Shown here one piece after another: positions 15,168 to 24,400 of a stretch of DNA of 27,077 bases. The stretch is from Caribbeanibacter sp964518305 (lineage in GTDB: Bacteria > Gemmatimonadota > Gemmatimonadetes > Palauibacterales > Palauibacteraceae): contig CAZFDK010000034.1 of assembly GCA_964518305.1 (NCBI GenBank), forward strand, positions 1 to 27,077, given 5' to 3'. The translations under genes and the position numbers were made by a program. Numbering within the stretch: the first letter of the stretch is position 1; every line of letters begins with the position of its first letter. Below the pieces are notes generated by a model that did not search any database, was not told the DNA's origin, and was given only the letters and a program-made list of their open reading frames with translations.

Positions 15168-18100
15168 ATGACCGTCGGACCGAAGAGCCTTCGGCCCTCG
15201 CACCTCTTCTCTCTCGGCTGCGGACTCGCGCTGGCCCTGATGGCCGCGACCGCTTCTCCCCTCCCGGCCCAGCAGGGCGGCGGACAGCACACCACCGTCG
15301 ACCCCGCGCTGTACAGCGGCCTCGAGTACCGCATGGTCGGCCCATCGCGCGGAGGACGGGTGACCACCGTGGCCGGCCACCGCGACCATCCCCTCACGTT
15401 CTACATGGGCAGCGTCGGCGGCGGGGTCTGGAAGACCACCGACTACGGCAACACCTGGACCAACGTGACCGACGGAACGGGGCTGAGCACGGGCTCCATG
15501 GGCACGGTCCGGGTGGCGCCGTCGAATTCGGACGTCGTCTACGCCGGCACCGGCTCGGACGGGATCCGCAGCAACGTGATCACGGGACGCGGCATCTATC
15601 GCTCCACGGACGCGGGCGAGAGCTGGGACTTCCTGGGGCTGGAGGAGTCGGGCCAGATCGGTGCCGTCGAGGTTCATCCCGAGGACGCCGACGTGGCGTA
15701 CGCCGCTGCCCTGGGCCATCCCTTCGGCCCCAACGAGCAGCGGGGCGTCTTCAAGACCACCGACGGCGGCGACAGCTGGGAGAAGGTGCTCTTCGTCTCC
15801 GACAGCGTCGGCGTGATCGACGTCGAGATGCATCCGAACAACCCCGACGTGCTGTACGCCGGCGCGTGGCGCGGGGAGCGCAAACCGTGGACGATCATCA
15901 GCGGCTGCGAGCCCCCCTGCGGAGACGGCATCTGGAAGAGCACGGACGGCGGTGATACCTGGGAACAGGTGCTGACCGGCGAGAACATGCCCGAGGGCCT
16001 GATCGGGAAGGTCGACCTGGGGGTCTCGGCGGCCAATCCGGACCGGGTCTATGCCCTGGTGGAGGCGAAGCCCCCGGCCGAGGGCCTGTACGTCTCGAAC
16101 GACCGGGGCGAGACGTGGGAGCTGGTGAACGACCGGTACGACCTCATGGAGCGGCCCTTCTACTACACCAACGTCACCGGACATCCGACCGACCCCGACG
16201 GGGTGTTCGTGAACGCCGAGAGCGGGTTCTTCGAATCCACCGACGGCGGCGGGAGCTTCGAGGAGATCCCCACGCCTCACGGCGACAACCACGACATGTG
16301 GATCAACCCGGAGAACCCGGACATCCTGATCCAGTCCAACGACGGCGGCGCCAACGTCTCCCTGAACGGCGGCGAGACCTGGTCCACACAGCGGAATCAG
16401 CCCACCTCCGAGCTCTACCAGGTGGACGTGGACGAGCGCTTCCCCTACTGGCTGTACGCCGGCCAGCAGGACAACAGCACCATCGCCGTTCCGAGTCGAC
16501 CGCCGGCGCGGAACGCGGCCGCGGGCTCGAAGGGCCACTGGGAGGCGGTGGGCGGATGCGAGACCGGGCCGGCAGTTCCGAGGCCCGACAACGCCGATAT
16601 CGTCTACTCCAACTGCAAGGGGCGCTTCGGCCGCTACAGCCGCACCGACGGCCAGGAGGAGCAGTACTGGGTCGGCGCGGAGTACATCTACGGTCACGAC
16701 CCGAGTGAGCTCCAGCATCGCTTCCAGCGCACGGTGCCCATCGAGATCTCCCCGAACGACCCCGACGTGGTCTACAACGGATCGCAGTACGTGAACCGGA
16801 CCACGAACGGCGGCGAAACCTGGGAGCGCATCAGCCCCGACCTCACGACCAACGCCGAGGTCGGACACCGGCGGCCCGGCGAGCCCATCACGTGGGACAT
16901 CACCGGCGAGGAATACTTCAGCACCACCTACGTGATCGAGGAATCGCCGCACGACGCCGACGTGATCTGGACCGGCTCCTTCGACGGGCTGATCCACGTC
17001 ACGCGGAACGGCGGCGGCGAGTGGACGGACGTCACGCCGGAGGGCCTGCCGCGATACGGACGGGTGAACGCCATCGAGATCTCGCCCCACCAGGCGGGCA
17101 AGGCATACGTGGCGGTCTACCGGTATCAGCTCGACGACTGGGAGCCCTACGTCTACAAGACCACCGACTACGGCCAGTCGTGGAGCCGGCTCACCACCGG
17201 TGACAACGGGATCCCCGCCGACGTGCCCGCCCGGGTGGTCCGCGAGGACCCGGAGCGTCCCGGCCTGCTGTACGCCGGCACCGAGTTCGGCATGTACGTC
17301 TCCTTCGACGACGGCGCCCACTGGCAGCCGTTCCAGCAGAACCTGCCCACCACGCCCGTCACGGACATCGAGATGCACAGGGGCGACATGGCGCTGTCGA
17401 CCATGGGCCGTGGCTTCTGGATCATGGACAACCTGACGCCCCTGCGTGAGGCCAGCCAGCGGGTGGCCGAGGCCGACGCACATCTCTTCGAGGTCGCCGA
17501 CCAGCACCGGATGCGCTACTACTCGCCCGGAGCCTACGGCGGAGGATCCCCCGCCGATCCCGAGTATCCGCGGCCCGGCGTCATGATCGACTACTACCTG
17601 GGCGAGGAGCCGGCCGGCGAGGTGGAGCTGGAGATCCTGGATCAGCAGGGCAACGTGATCCGCGGCTACTCCAGCTCGGCCGAGGGCTACCGGTACGAGC
17701 AGCAGCAGGGGATGCGCGACCCGCAGATGGTCCGCGTCGGCGGTGAGCAGGACGTGCCGAGCTCCGCCGGCATGCACCGCTTCGTGTGGAGCTTGGAGGT
17801 TCCGGGGCCCGTGGTGCCGGACAACGTCGACGAGTATCTGGACGAGGGCACCAACTACGGCGGTCCCGAGGACGATGGCCCTTTGGCGGCGCCGGGAACC
17901 TACCGGGTCCGGCTCACCGTGAACGGCGAGACGGTGGCCACACGCCCCTTCGAGCTCAAGATCGATCCGCGCGTGCAGGAGGACGGCACGACGGTGGCCG
18001 ACCTGCGGGAGCAGCACGACCTGAACCTGGCGATCCGCGACGCCATCAGCCGGGCGCAGATCCTTGCCGGCGAGGTCCTCAGCCTCCAGGGTCGCGTGGA

Positions 18101-18371
18101 GAGCGCCTCCGGATCACACGAGGCGCTCTCCGACGGACTGGCAGCCCTGCACGACTCGATCTTCAGCACGCACGAGCCGGTCTCCTACCCGGAGCCCATG
18201 CTCCTCAACCAGCTCTCGTACCTGTACGGGATGACCACGGGCGCCGACCAGAAGCCCGGAGAGGACGCTCGCGTCCGACTGGAGCAGCTGCGCGAGAGGA
18301 TCTCCACCTACGAGGATCGGCTGGGGGAGCTGCGGAGCCAGGCGGAGGAGGCCCTGGGCGACGACCGGTAG
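15168..18371 (+). CDS. VPS10/BNR Asp-box propeller protein 2, secreted
   Basis: The 1067-residue protein begins at the ATG at 15168, with AGGAAG 7 nt upstream; an in-frame start at 15075 adds 31 residues with no export signal. A signal peptide ends near residue 35 (SPLPAQQ). Asp-box blades fill about 45-760, with RSTDAGESW, KTTDGGDSW, KSTDGGDTW and others. The family signature TPHGDNHDMWINPE and the conserved GGCETG...YSNCKG cysteine pair are present. A paralog-specific loop, SGCEPPCGDG (246-254), adds another close cysteine pair. After the propellers come a beta-rich Ig-like section (PGTYRVRLTVNGE) and a C-terminal helical region (ADLREQHDLNL... onward) that may form a coiled coil. No catalytic residues can be assigned; such proteins probably bind protein or peptide. 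It has its own likely promoter, and a strong hairpin follows the stop. Confidence 0.93.
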   Translation: MTVGPKSLRPSHLFSLGCGLALALMAATASPLPAQQGGGQHTTVDPALYSGLEYRMVGPSRGGRVTTVAGHRDHPLTFYMGSVGGGVWKTTDYGNTWTNVTDGTGLSTGSMGTVRVAPSNSDVVYAGTGSDGIRSNVITGRGIYRSTDAGESWDFLGLEESGQIGAVEVHPEDADVAYAAALGHPFGPNEQRGVFKTTDGGDSWEKVLFVSDSVGVIDVEMHPNNPDVLYAGAWRGERKPWTIISGCEPPCGDGIWKSTDGGDTWEQVLTGENMPEGLIGKVDLGVSAANPDRVYALVEAKPPAEGLYVSNDRGETWELVNDRYDLMERPFYYTNVTGHPTDPDGVFVNAESGFFESTDGGGSFEEIPTPHGDNHDMWINPENPDILIQSNDGGANVSLNGGETWSTQRNQPTSELYQVDVDERFPYWLYAGQQDNSTIAVPSRPPARNAAAGSKGHWEAVGGCETGPAVPRPDNADIVYSNCKGRFGRYSRTDGQEEQYWVGAEYIYGHDPSELQHRFQRTVPIEISPNDPDVVYNGSQYVNRTTNGGETWERISPDLTTNAEVGHRRPGEPITWDITGEEYFSTTYVIEESPHDADVIWTGSFDGLIHVTRNGGGEWTDVTPEGLPRYGRVNAIEISPHQAGKAYVAVYRYQLDDWEPYVYKTTDYGQSWSRLTTGDNGIPADVPARVVREDPERPGLLYAGTEFGMYVSFDDGAHWQPFQQNLPTTPVTDIEMHRGDMALSTMGRGFWIMDNLTPLREASQRVAEADAHLFEVADQHRMRYYSPGAYGGGSPADPEYPRPGVMIDYYLGEEPAGEVELEILDQQGNVIRGYSSSAEGYRYEQQQGMRDPQMVRVGGEQDVPSSAGMHRFVWSLEVPGPVVPDNVDEYLDEGTNYGGPEDDGPLAAPGTYRVRLTVNGETVATRPFELKIDPRVQEDGTTVADLREQHDLNLAIRDAISRAQILAGEVLSLQGRVESASGSHEALSDGLAALHDSIFSTHEPVSYPEPMLLNQLSYLYGMTTGADQKPGEDARVRLEQLRERISTYEDRLGELRSQAEEALGDDR

Positions 18372-18411
18372 AGCGACAGCTTCCTCCGGACGCGGCTGAT
18401 AGCCGCTAGAC

Positions 18412-18454
18412 GGACAGCCCCCGCCGGGCCGTCGGGCCCGCTCGGGGGCTGTCC
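18412..18454. terminator. Bidirectional terminator hairpin between convergent genes
   Basis: GGACAGCCCCCG (18412-18423) pairs perfectly with CGGGGGCTGTCC (18443-18454), and the intervening 19 nt contain a second nested stem (CGGGCC/GGCCCG). The element sits between the stop of the plus-strand VPS10 gene (18371) and the stop of the minus-strand HhH gene (18482), so it can end transcription from both sides. The flanking T-tracts are weak (TCGTTGGT). Confidence 0.75.
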
Positions 18455-18481
18455 TCGTTGGTCCGTCCTCGCGACTCCCGG

Positions 18482-18766
18482 CTACTCCCCGTCCCGAGCG
18501 CGCGCCGCGCGACGGATCCTCTCGGCCCGACCCGGGGAAGTACGGAGCGCCTCGGCCAGCTCCTCCAACGACAGCTCGGCCACCCGCTCGGGGTCGCAGA
18601 TGCCATGGTTCTGAAGGCGTGCCGCGAAGACCTCGCCCACGCCCGGAATGGACGAGAGGTCCGGCCCGCTCTCCTCACCCAGCGCCTCCGACAGCGTCAC
18701 CGGAGGCTCCACGTTCAGGACGTCGTCCACATCCGCGTTGGCCGAGGCGTCGGAATTCGTCGACAT
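18482..18766 (-). CDS. Small helix-hairpin-helix domain protein
   Basis: The start at 18766 (94 residues) has AGGA a few bases upstream. An in-frame ATG at 18850 would add 28 mostly polar residues and is possible. The N-terminal half is acidic and low in complexity. The C-terminal half carries a helix-hairpin-helix pattern: LSSIPGVGEVFAARLQNHGI (38-57) followed by DPERVAELSLEELAEAL and a basic tail (RAERIRRAARARDGE). HhH units of this kind bind DNA non-specifically or mediate protein contacts; they also occur in short proteins of unknown role. There is no signal peptide, so it should be cytoplasmic, unlike its neighbours. It lies 144 nt after the asparaginase and may have its own promoter (a TATCCT hexamer lies in the gap). 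Confidence 0.7.
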   Translation of the reverse strand: MSTNSDASANADVDDVLNVEPPVTLSEALGEESGPDLSSIPGVGEVFAARLQNHGICDPERVAELSLEELAEALRTSPGRAERIRRAARARDGE

Positions 18767-18910
18767 GGGGATCCTGCCGAAGAGAGGGAGCTGCGAGGGG
18801 CGGGCGTCCGGCTCCTCGTCACCGGTCGGCCGGCCCGCTGGCGGGGGCATAGCGAGAAGCGTGATGTAGGATAGGGGGGAGCCAGCGTCCGGGACAGCGC
18901 GGGGTCGCCC

Positions 18911-19981
18911 TCAGCGCGTGCGGGCGAACACCATCGCCACTTCCGCCGGATCCTCGATTTCGGTGAGCGCCAGGCCGAGCAGGACCCGGGCCTTCTGCGG
19001 GCTCAGCGTCCCGGCCCCGACCGCGCCGTCGCCCGGATCCCCCACCGGCACCGGTCCCGCCATGGTCCGCGAGCTCAGCACCACCGGAAGCCCCCGGTCG
19101 ACGACGGTCCGAACGGCTTCCTCCTGGGCCGCCGCCAGGTTGCCCCGCCCCATCGAGGCCACGACCAGCCCGATGGCTCCGTCGCCGGCCAGACCGCGCA
19201 CGCTGGTGCCGTCGGCACCGGGGTAGCTGTACGCGATCCGGACCCGCGGAAGCCGATCCCAGCTCAGGGCGTCGGCGAACCGGCCGTGGAGCGGACCCGC
19301 GTCGGGGGAGGATCGGTAGGCTACCTCGTCGAGACGCACCGCTCCCACCGGTCCCCCGCCGGACGAGACGAAGGCATCCGGCCGGGTAGAGTGAGCCTTG
19401 CGGACCTCGCGGGCACCGTGAATCTCGTCGTTCAACACCAGCAGCGTTCCCCGACTGCGGCTCTCGGGGGCCGCCGCGGCCCGGACCGCGTCCAGCAGGT
19501 TGGCAGGTCCGTCGGCGCCGGGAGTGCCGGGGGAGCGCATGGCCCCGGTCACGATCACGGGTCGGGGACCGGGCACCGTGAGGTGTAAGAAATAGGCCGT
19601 CTCCTCCGCCGTGTCCGTGCCGTGGGTGACCACGATGCCGGCCAGCTCCGACCGCTCTCGAAAGAGCTCCCGGATCCGTCCGGCCAGCCTCAGCCAGTGG
19701 CCCGGCGTCATCTTGCTCGATCCGATGCCGCTGAACTCCTCCACCGACACCCGCGCCACCTCCTCGAGGTCCGGAACGCCGGCCACCAGCTCCCGTCCCG
19801 CCAGGTCCTCGCCCTGCCGTGAGGCGATGGTGCCGCCCGTGGTCAGCACGTGGACTGCCGGCCGCGCCACCGTGTCCGGCTCTGGAGCGGGAGTCCGGGC
19901 CGGGAGCAGGGTTTCCTCCCCGTCGAGAATCGGCAGCAGGGGCAGCAGGACGAGGACCCCGATCGCGCGCAGCACGCTCAC
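18911..19981 (-). CDS. ansB: Type II (periplasmic) L-asparaginase
   Basis: The product has 356 residues from GTG 19981. That start codon overlaps the stop of the upstream gene (GTGA), so translation is probably coupled. A hydrophobic N-terminus (about 5-19) indicates export. The first catalytic block is TTGGTIA with nucleophile Thr51; the second is THGTDT with Thr122-Asp123. The lysine equivalent to Lys162 of the E. coli enzyme is Lys195 in REVRKAHS, within the conserved NDEIHGAREVRK block, and AMRSPGTPGADGPANLLDAV is also family-typical. All catalytic residues are therefore intact. The enzyme hydrolyses asparagine (often also glutamine) to aspartate and ammonia. Its position behind a secreted M1 peptidase and a propeller lipoprotein fits release and use of amino acids outside the cytoplasm. 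Confidence 0.93.
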   Translation of the reverse strand: MSVLRAIGVLVLLPLLPILDGEETLLPARTPAPEPDTVARPAVHVLTTGGTIASRQGEDLAGRELVAGVPDLEEVARVSVEEFSGIGSSKMTPGHWLRLAGRIRELFRERSELAGIVVTHGTDTAEETAYFLHLTVPGPRPVIVTGAMRSPGTPGADGPANLLDAVRAAAAPESRSRGTLLVLNDEIHGAREVRKAHSTRPDAFVSSGGGPVGAVRLDEVAYRSSPDAGPLHGRFADALSWDRLPRVRIAYSYPGADGTSVRGLAGDGAIGLVVASMGRGNLAAAQEEAVRTVVDRGLPVVLSSRTMAGPVPVGDPGDGAVGAGTLSPQKARVLLGLALTEIEDPAEVAMVFARTR

Positions 19982-21354
19982 TCCGGTCTCCGCCCGGCGA
20001 CGCGGCTCTCCTCGCCCGGTCCCAGCCCCAGCAAGAGCCGATCGACGCTACCCCGGCTCGCCAGGTACAGGTCGATCCGGCCGTCGCCGTCGACATCCGC
20101 CGCTTCGGCGTCGAATCCCGTCCCCACGACGCCGGGCGGGAAGACCTCTTCCGTGGCCGTGCGGTACAGGCCGCCCCCCTCGTTGAGATAGACCCGGTAC
20201 GGCGCGTCCTCGATCCGGCCCTCGTCCAGGTTCACCTGCGAATTCGACGTGACGATATCCAGGTCCCCGTCCCCGTCCACGTCGATGAAGTCACCGTCGA
20301 AGGAGCGGTCGCGGTGCTCGGGCAGGCGCTCGCCGGTCTCGTCCCGGTAGTGCCCGTCGCCGCGGTTCACCAGGAGGCGGTTCCGGGGATCCGCGCCTTC
20401 CACGAAGCCCCGGATGTTGGCAAGCAGCAGGTCCAGGTCCCCGTCGCCGTCCACGTCGCCGAAGTCGGCCTCGCGCGTCTCCTCGGGCGCGTCCCTCAGG
20501 GGGAGCCGCTCCGAGGTCTCGTCCGAGAAGATGCCTTCGCCGTCGTTGATGAGCAGGCGGTTGTCGTCCTCGTTGCCGACGATCAAGTCCAGGTCCCCGT
20601 CGCCGTCGACATCCCCCAGCTCCAGGTCCTGGGTGACATCCAGGATTCGTGGCAGCCGCTCTCCCGTCGCGTCTCGGAAGCGGGCGTCGCCTTCGTTCAC
20701 CAGCGCGACGTTCTGGCCATTGTTCCCGATGAGGACGTCCGGCACGCTGTCGCCGTCCAGATCGGGCGTGAGGACCGCATTCGAGGTGCCCGTCACCGGG
20801 AGGCGGTCGCCGGCCGCCTCGAAGTGGCCCCCTCCCTGGTTCAGGTACAGCTCGTTCACCCGATCGTCCTCGCTCACGACGATCACGTCCAGATCGCCGT
20901 CGCCGTCGAAGTCGGCGATCCCCACGTCCTCGCTGTCGTGGGCGGCCCGGGGGATGCGGTCGCTGGCGTTCCGGAAGCGGCCGTCCCCCTCGTTCAGGAG
21001 CAGAATGTTGGGACGGTGCTCGTTGGCGATCACGATGTCCGGGTCCCCGTCACCGTCGAGGTCCCCGACGCCGGCGTCCATGCTCAGGCCCTCGAGCTCC
21101 TCCGTCGGCAGGTGGGTCTCCGTGACTTCGCGAAAGAGAGGCGCCCGGGACGCGGACCCGGAGTCTCCGGTGGCGGCCGTCCGGATCGGCGGTCCGTCGC
21201 TCGGGGGCGCCTCGCCGTCTGCGGCCGAGGAGTCTGGTGAGCCGGTGCACGCCGCTGGCAGGGCCGCCAGGAGGAGCAGGGCTGTCACGCGGCCGGTCAG
21301 GCCGGCTACACGAACGCCGGGACGACGGGAGCTGGCGCTGGGGACGCGCTCCAT
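19978..21354 (-). CDS. Seven-bladed VCBS/FG-GAP calcium-binding propeller lipoprotein
   Basis: The chosen ATG at 21354 (458 residues) has a GAGGGGG ribosome site; the in-frame ATG at 21402 lacks one. The signal peptide ends in the lipobox LPAAC (Cys36), followed by a disordered Ser/Pro/Gly-rich tether of about 35 residues. Then come seven DxDxDGxxD-type loops, at about residues 98, 148, 198, 248, 300, 358 and 420 (DLDGDGDPD, DFDGDGDLD, DLDGDSVPD, three DVDGDGDLD, DVDGDGRID). The third is degenerate (Ser-Val in place of Gly-Asp). Seven repeats of 50-62 residues predict a complete seven-bladed beta-propeller with a calcium ion per blade, as in integrin-alpha-like FG-GAP proteins. Such proteins act in adhesion or ligand binding at the cell surface. 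The gene overlaps the asparaginase start by 4 nt, which suggests a functional pairing. Confidence 0.92.
   Translation of the reverse strand: MERVPSASSRRPGVRVAGLTGRVTALLLLAALPAACTGSPDSSAADGEAPPSDGPPIRTAATGDSGSASRAPLFREVTETHLPTEELEGLSMDAGVGDLDGDGDPDIVIANEHRPNILLLNEGDGRFRNASDRIPRAAHDSEDVGIADFDGDGDLDVIVVSEDDRVNELYLNQGGGHFEAAGDRLPVTGTSNAVLTPDLDGDSVPDVLIGNNGQNVALVNEGDARFRDATGERLPRILDVTQDLELGDVDGDGDLDLIVGNEDDNRLLINDGEGIFSDETSERLPLRDAPEETREADFGDVDGDGDLDLLLANIRGFVEGADPRNRLLVNRGDGHYRDETGERLPEHRDRSFDGDFIDVDGDGDLDIVTSNSQVNLDEGRIEDAPYRVYLNEGGGLYRTATEEVFPPGVVGTGFDAEAADVDGDGRIDLYLASRGSVDRLLLGLGPGEESRVAGRRPE
20040..21080 (-). repeat. Tandem coding repeat of propeller blades (about 150 nt period)
   Basis: The DNA motif GTCCAGGTCCCCGTCGCCGTC and close variants recur along the gene, encoding the DxDGDGDLD loops. 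Four consecutive units are exactly 150 nt apart (50 residues each); the others carry insertions of 2-12 residues. It reflects protein repeats, not a mobile or CRISPR repeat. Confidence 0.85.
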
Positions 21355-21477
21355 CGGACCCCCTCTCGAGAGCGGTGGACGGCTTACGGCCGGAGGACCC
21401 ACCCTACAGCCTCCAGGGACGGCTTTCGATCCGCAAGCGAAGGGATCACCTCGTGCGACCCGGACCCGCTCCTCGAG

Positions 21478-24400
21478 TCACTGCCCCGGCGGCACGACCA
21501 CCGGCGCCACGCCGGCCTCACGTAACGTCCGGTTGAAGCTCTCCACGCTCTGAAGGAGGGAGTCGAGCTCGCCGCGCCTCTCCGCCCAGACCGGCAGCAG
21601 GTCCTCCCACCGGCTCCGGACGCCCTGCGTGGGGGCGGCGTCCTGGCCGAGGAGGCTCCCGTAGGCGTAGGCGAACTCGGTGGCGAGCCCGGGCGGGTAG
21701 TTGGCGATGTCGAAGTAGGCCCGATGCCTCGTCTGGACCAGCTTCTCCTCGAGCTCCGTGGCCCTTGAGGCGAGGGAGTCCGCCGTCGCGCGGATCTTCT
21801 CGACGCGATCCGACGGCAGCTCCGTCCCGTCGATTCGGCCCGATATTCCTCCCACCTGCTCCCGGACGTCTCCAAGCGTCCGGACTGCGTCGTAGAGTGA
21901 GTTCAGCGTGTCCCGCATGGCCAGACCCAGCTCCAGCTGCGCCTGCAGGGCGGACCGGCTCACGTCATTCCACCGCGGATCCATCCGCAGGTTGAAGGCC
22001 CGGGTCATCGTCTGTCCGTCCGCGGTCAGGCGGGCCCGGTACGCTCCGGGCACCGCCCGCGGCGCCCCGAGGGATCCCCAGACGATCGCGTCGTCGGGCG
22101 CCTCCACGTCCGGGTACCGGAGTCCCCACGTGAAACGATGCATGCCCGCGCTCGTGGGGAGGACCTCCTCGCCGTCCCGCCGGGCGGCTGAGGAGTCGCT
22201 GGTGAAGGTGCGGATCACCTCGCCGTCGGCGTCCAGCACCTCCAGAGTCACGCTCTCCGCACCGTCGCCCGCCAGGTAGTAGTCCAGCGTGGCCCCCTCG
22301 GGCGGATACTCCGGCACCGCCGCGAACCCGCCGTAGAACCCACCGATGTCGGTCCGATATGGATCACGCGGCTCGTACAGGTAGGCGCCCGTCTCCGCCG
22401 CCCGCTTATTCATCTCCGGATCCAGCTGGTGCAGCGGCGTGAGGTTGTCGAGGATCCAGAAGGCGCGACCCTGGGTCGCCACCACCAGATCCTTCCGCTT
22501 CACCGCCAGATCCGTGACCGGCGTGGTCGGGAGGTCGAGCTGCAGGCTCTGCCAGTGCGCGCCATCGTCGAAGGACACGTACATCCCGAACTCGGTGCCG
22601 GCGTACAGGAGACCCTCCCGGGCGGGGTCCTCCCGCACGACCCGCGTGGCGTAATCCGGGGGAATGCCGCCCATCCCGTCCGCGATCCGGGTCCAGGACT
22701 CGCCGTAGTCGGTGGTCCGGAACACGTACGGCGTGAAGTCGTCCAGTCGGTACCGGTAGGCGGTGACGTACGCCTCGCCCGGCTCGTGCGGCGACACCTC
22801 GATGGCGTTCACCGTGCTCCACTGCGGGAGGCCCGGCGGGGTGATCTCGCTCCAGGCGTCGGCGCTTTCGCCGCCGCCGGCCCGCGTGATCCACACCCGG
22901 CCGTCGTCCGTGCCGGCCCAGATGGTCCCCTCCTCGTGGGGCGACGGGGTCAGGGTGAAGATCGTGTTGTAGACCTCGACGCCGGTGAGATCGCGGGTGA
23001 TGGTGGGCTCCGGGTAGCCCTGCTTCGCCGTGTCGTCGTAGGTCAGGTCGGGACTGACGACCTCCCACGACCGGCCACCGTCCGTGGTGCGGTGGACCAC
23101 CTGGGAGGTGTGGTAGACGACGCTGGTGTCGTGGGGCGAGATCTCGATGGGAGCGTTCCACTGGAACCGGTACTTCAGGTCCTTCGCCGCCTTACCCTCC
23201 TGTGCCTCGGCATAGGGGATCACCTCTGTCGAGCGCCCGGTCTCCCCCTCCCATCGGCTGATCTCGCCGTGGTAGCAGCCCGAGTAGACGACGTTCGGAT
23301 TCTTCTGGTTTACGGCGATGTGCCCGCTCTCGCACCCTCCCACGGACTCCCAGTGCTCCCGTGGCGTGGGCCCGCCCGAGCTCCAGGCCGGGACGGAGAT
23401 CGTCGAGTTGTCCTGCTGGGCACCGTACACCCGATAGGGGAACCGGTCGTCGGTCTCGACCCGGTAGAACTGGGCGGTGGGCTGGTTGTAGATCGTGGAC
23501 CACGTCTCTCCGCCATCCAGGGTCACGTTGGCGCCCCCGTCGTTGGCCTCGATCATGATCCGGGGACGCTCCGGGTTGATCCACAGCCCGTGGTTGTCGC
23601 CGTGGGGTACGCCGATCTCCTCCCATGTCCGGCCGGCGTCGTGGGAGACCCAGAAGGACTCGCCCACCACGTAGACCGTGTTCTCGTCGGTGGGATGCGC
23701 GTAGACGTGGTGGTAGTAGAACGGCCGCTGCTGCAGCGCCGGGTCCGTCCCGATTTTCTGCCAGCTCCTTCCCCCGTCGTCCGATCGGTACACGGCGCCG
23801 TCGGGACGCGGCGCCTCGATGATGGCCCACACCCTGTCAGGATTCGCGCGGGACACCGCCAGGCCGACCTTGCCGTTCTGTCCCTCCGGGAGGCCGTCCC
23901 GGAGATGATCCCAGCTGTCGCCGCCGTCGGTGGTCCTCCACACGCCACCTCCCTGCTGCCAGGAGGTGCCGCTTCGGAGCGACCAGGGCTCGCGCTCCAC
24001 GCTCCACGCTCCGGCGTAGATCTCGTTCGGGCGTTCCGGATCCATGGCCAGTTCGGTGACGCCGGTGCTGTCGTTCAGGAACAGAACCTTCTCCCAGCTG
24101 TCCCCGCCGTCCCTCGTCCGGTAGACCCCGCGCGTCGTGTCCTGTCCGAAGGCGCTGCCGAGGGCCGCGACCCATGCCCTGTCCGGGTCGCGCGGATGCA
24201 CGAGCACGTCCCCCACCTGGCCGGCGTCCCGGAGCCCGACGAAGCTCCAGGTCGTCCCGGCGTCCGTGGAACGATACACGCCGCGACCGATGGACGCGTT
24301 GCCGCGGATGTCCTCCTCGCCGGTGCCCACGTAGACGACGCTCGGGTCCGAGTCGGCGACGTCGATGGCGCCGATGGACCCGGCGTCGAAGTAGCCGTCG

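Noticed and set aside
14976..18017. 1013-residue open frame on the minus strand opposite VPS10 gene 2
   Set aside because: It is the antisense shadow of a gene with signal peptide, ribosome site and clear family motifs. Stop codons are rare in the opposite frame of very GC-rich DNA, and its V/G/H/R-rich composition is typical of such shadows.
20040..21080. Regularly spaced repeats considered as a CRISPR array
   Set aside because: Period is about 150 nt, repeats vary, and all units encode the calcium loops of propeller blades.
19819..21240. 473-residue plus-strand open frame with regular V/Q/V repeats
   Set aside because: The apparent repeats mirror the DxDGDGD loops of the VCBS gene on the other strand.
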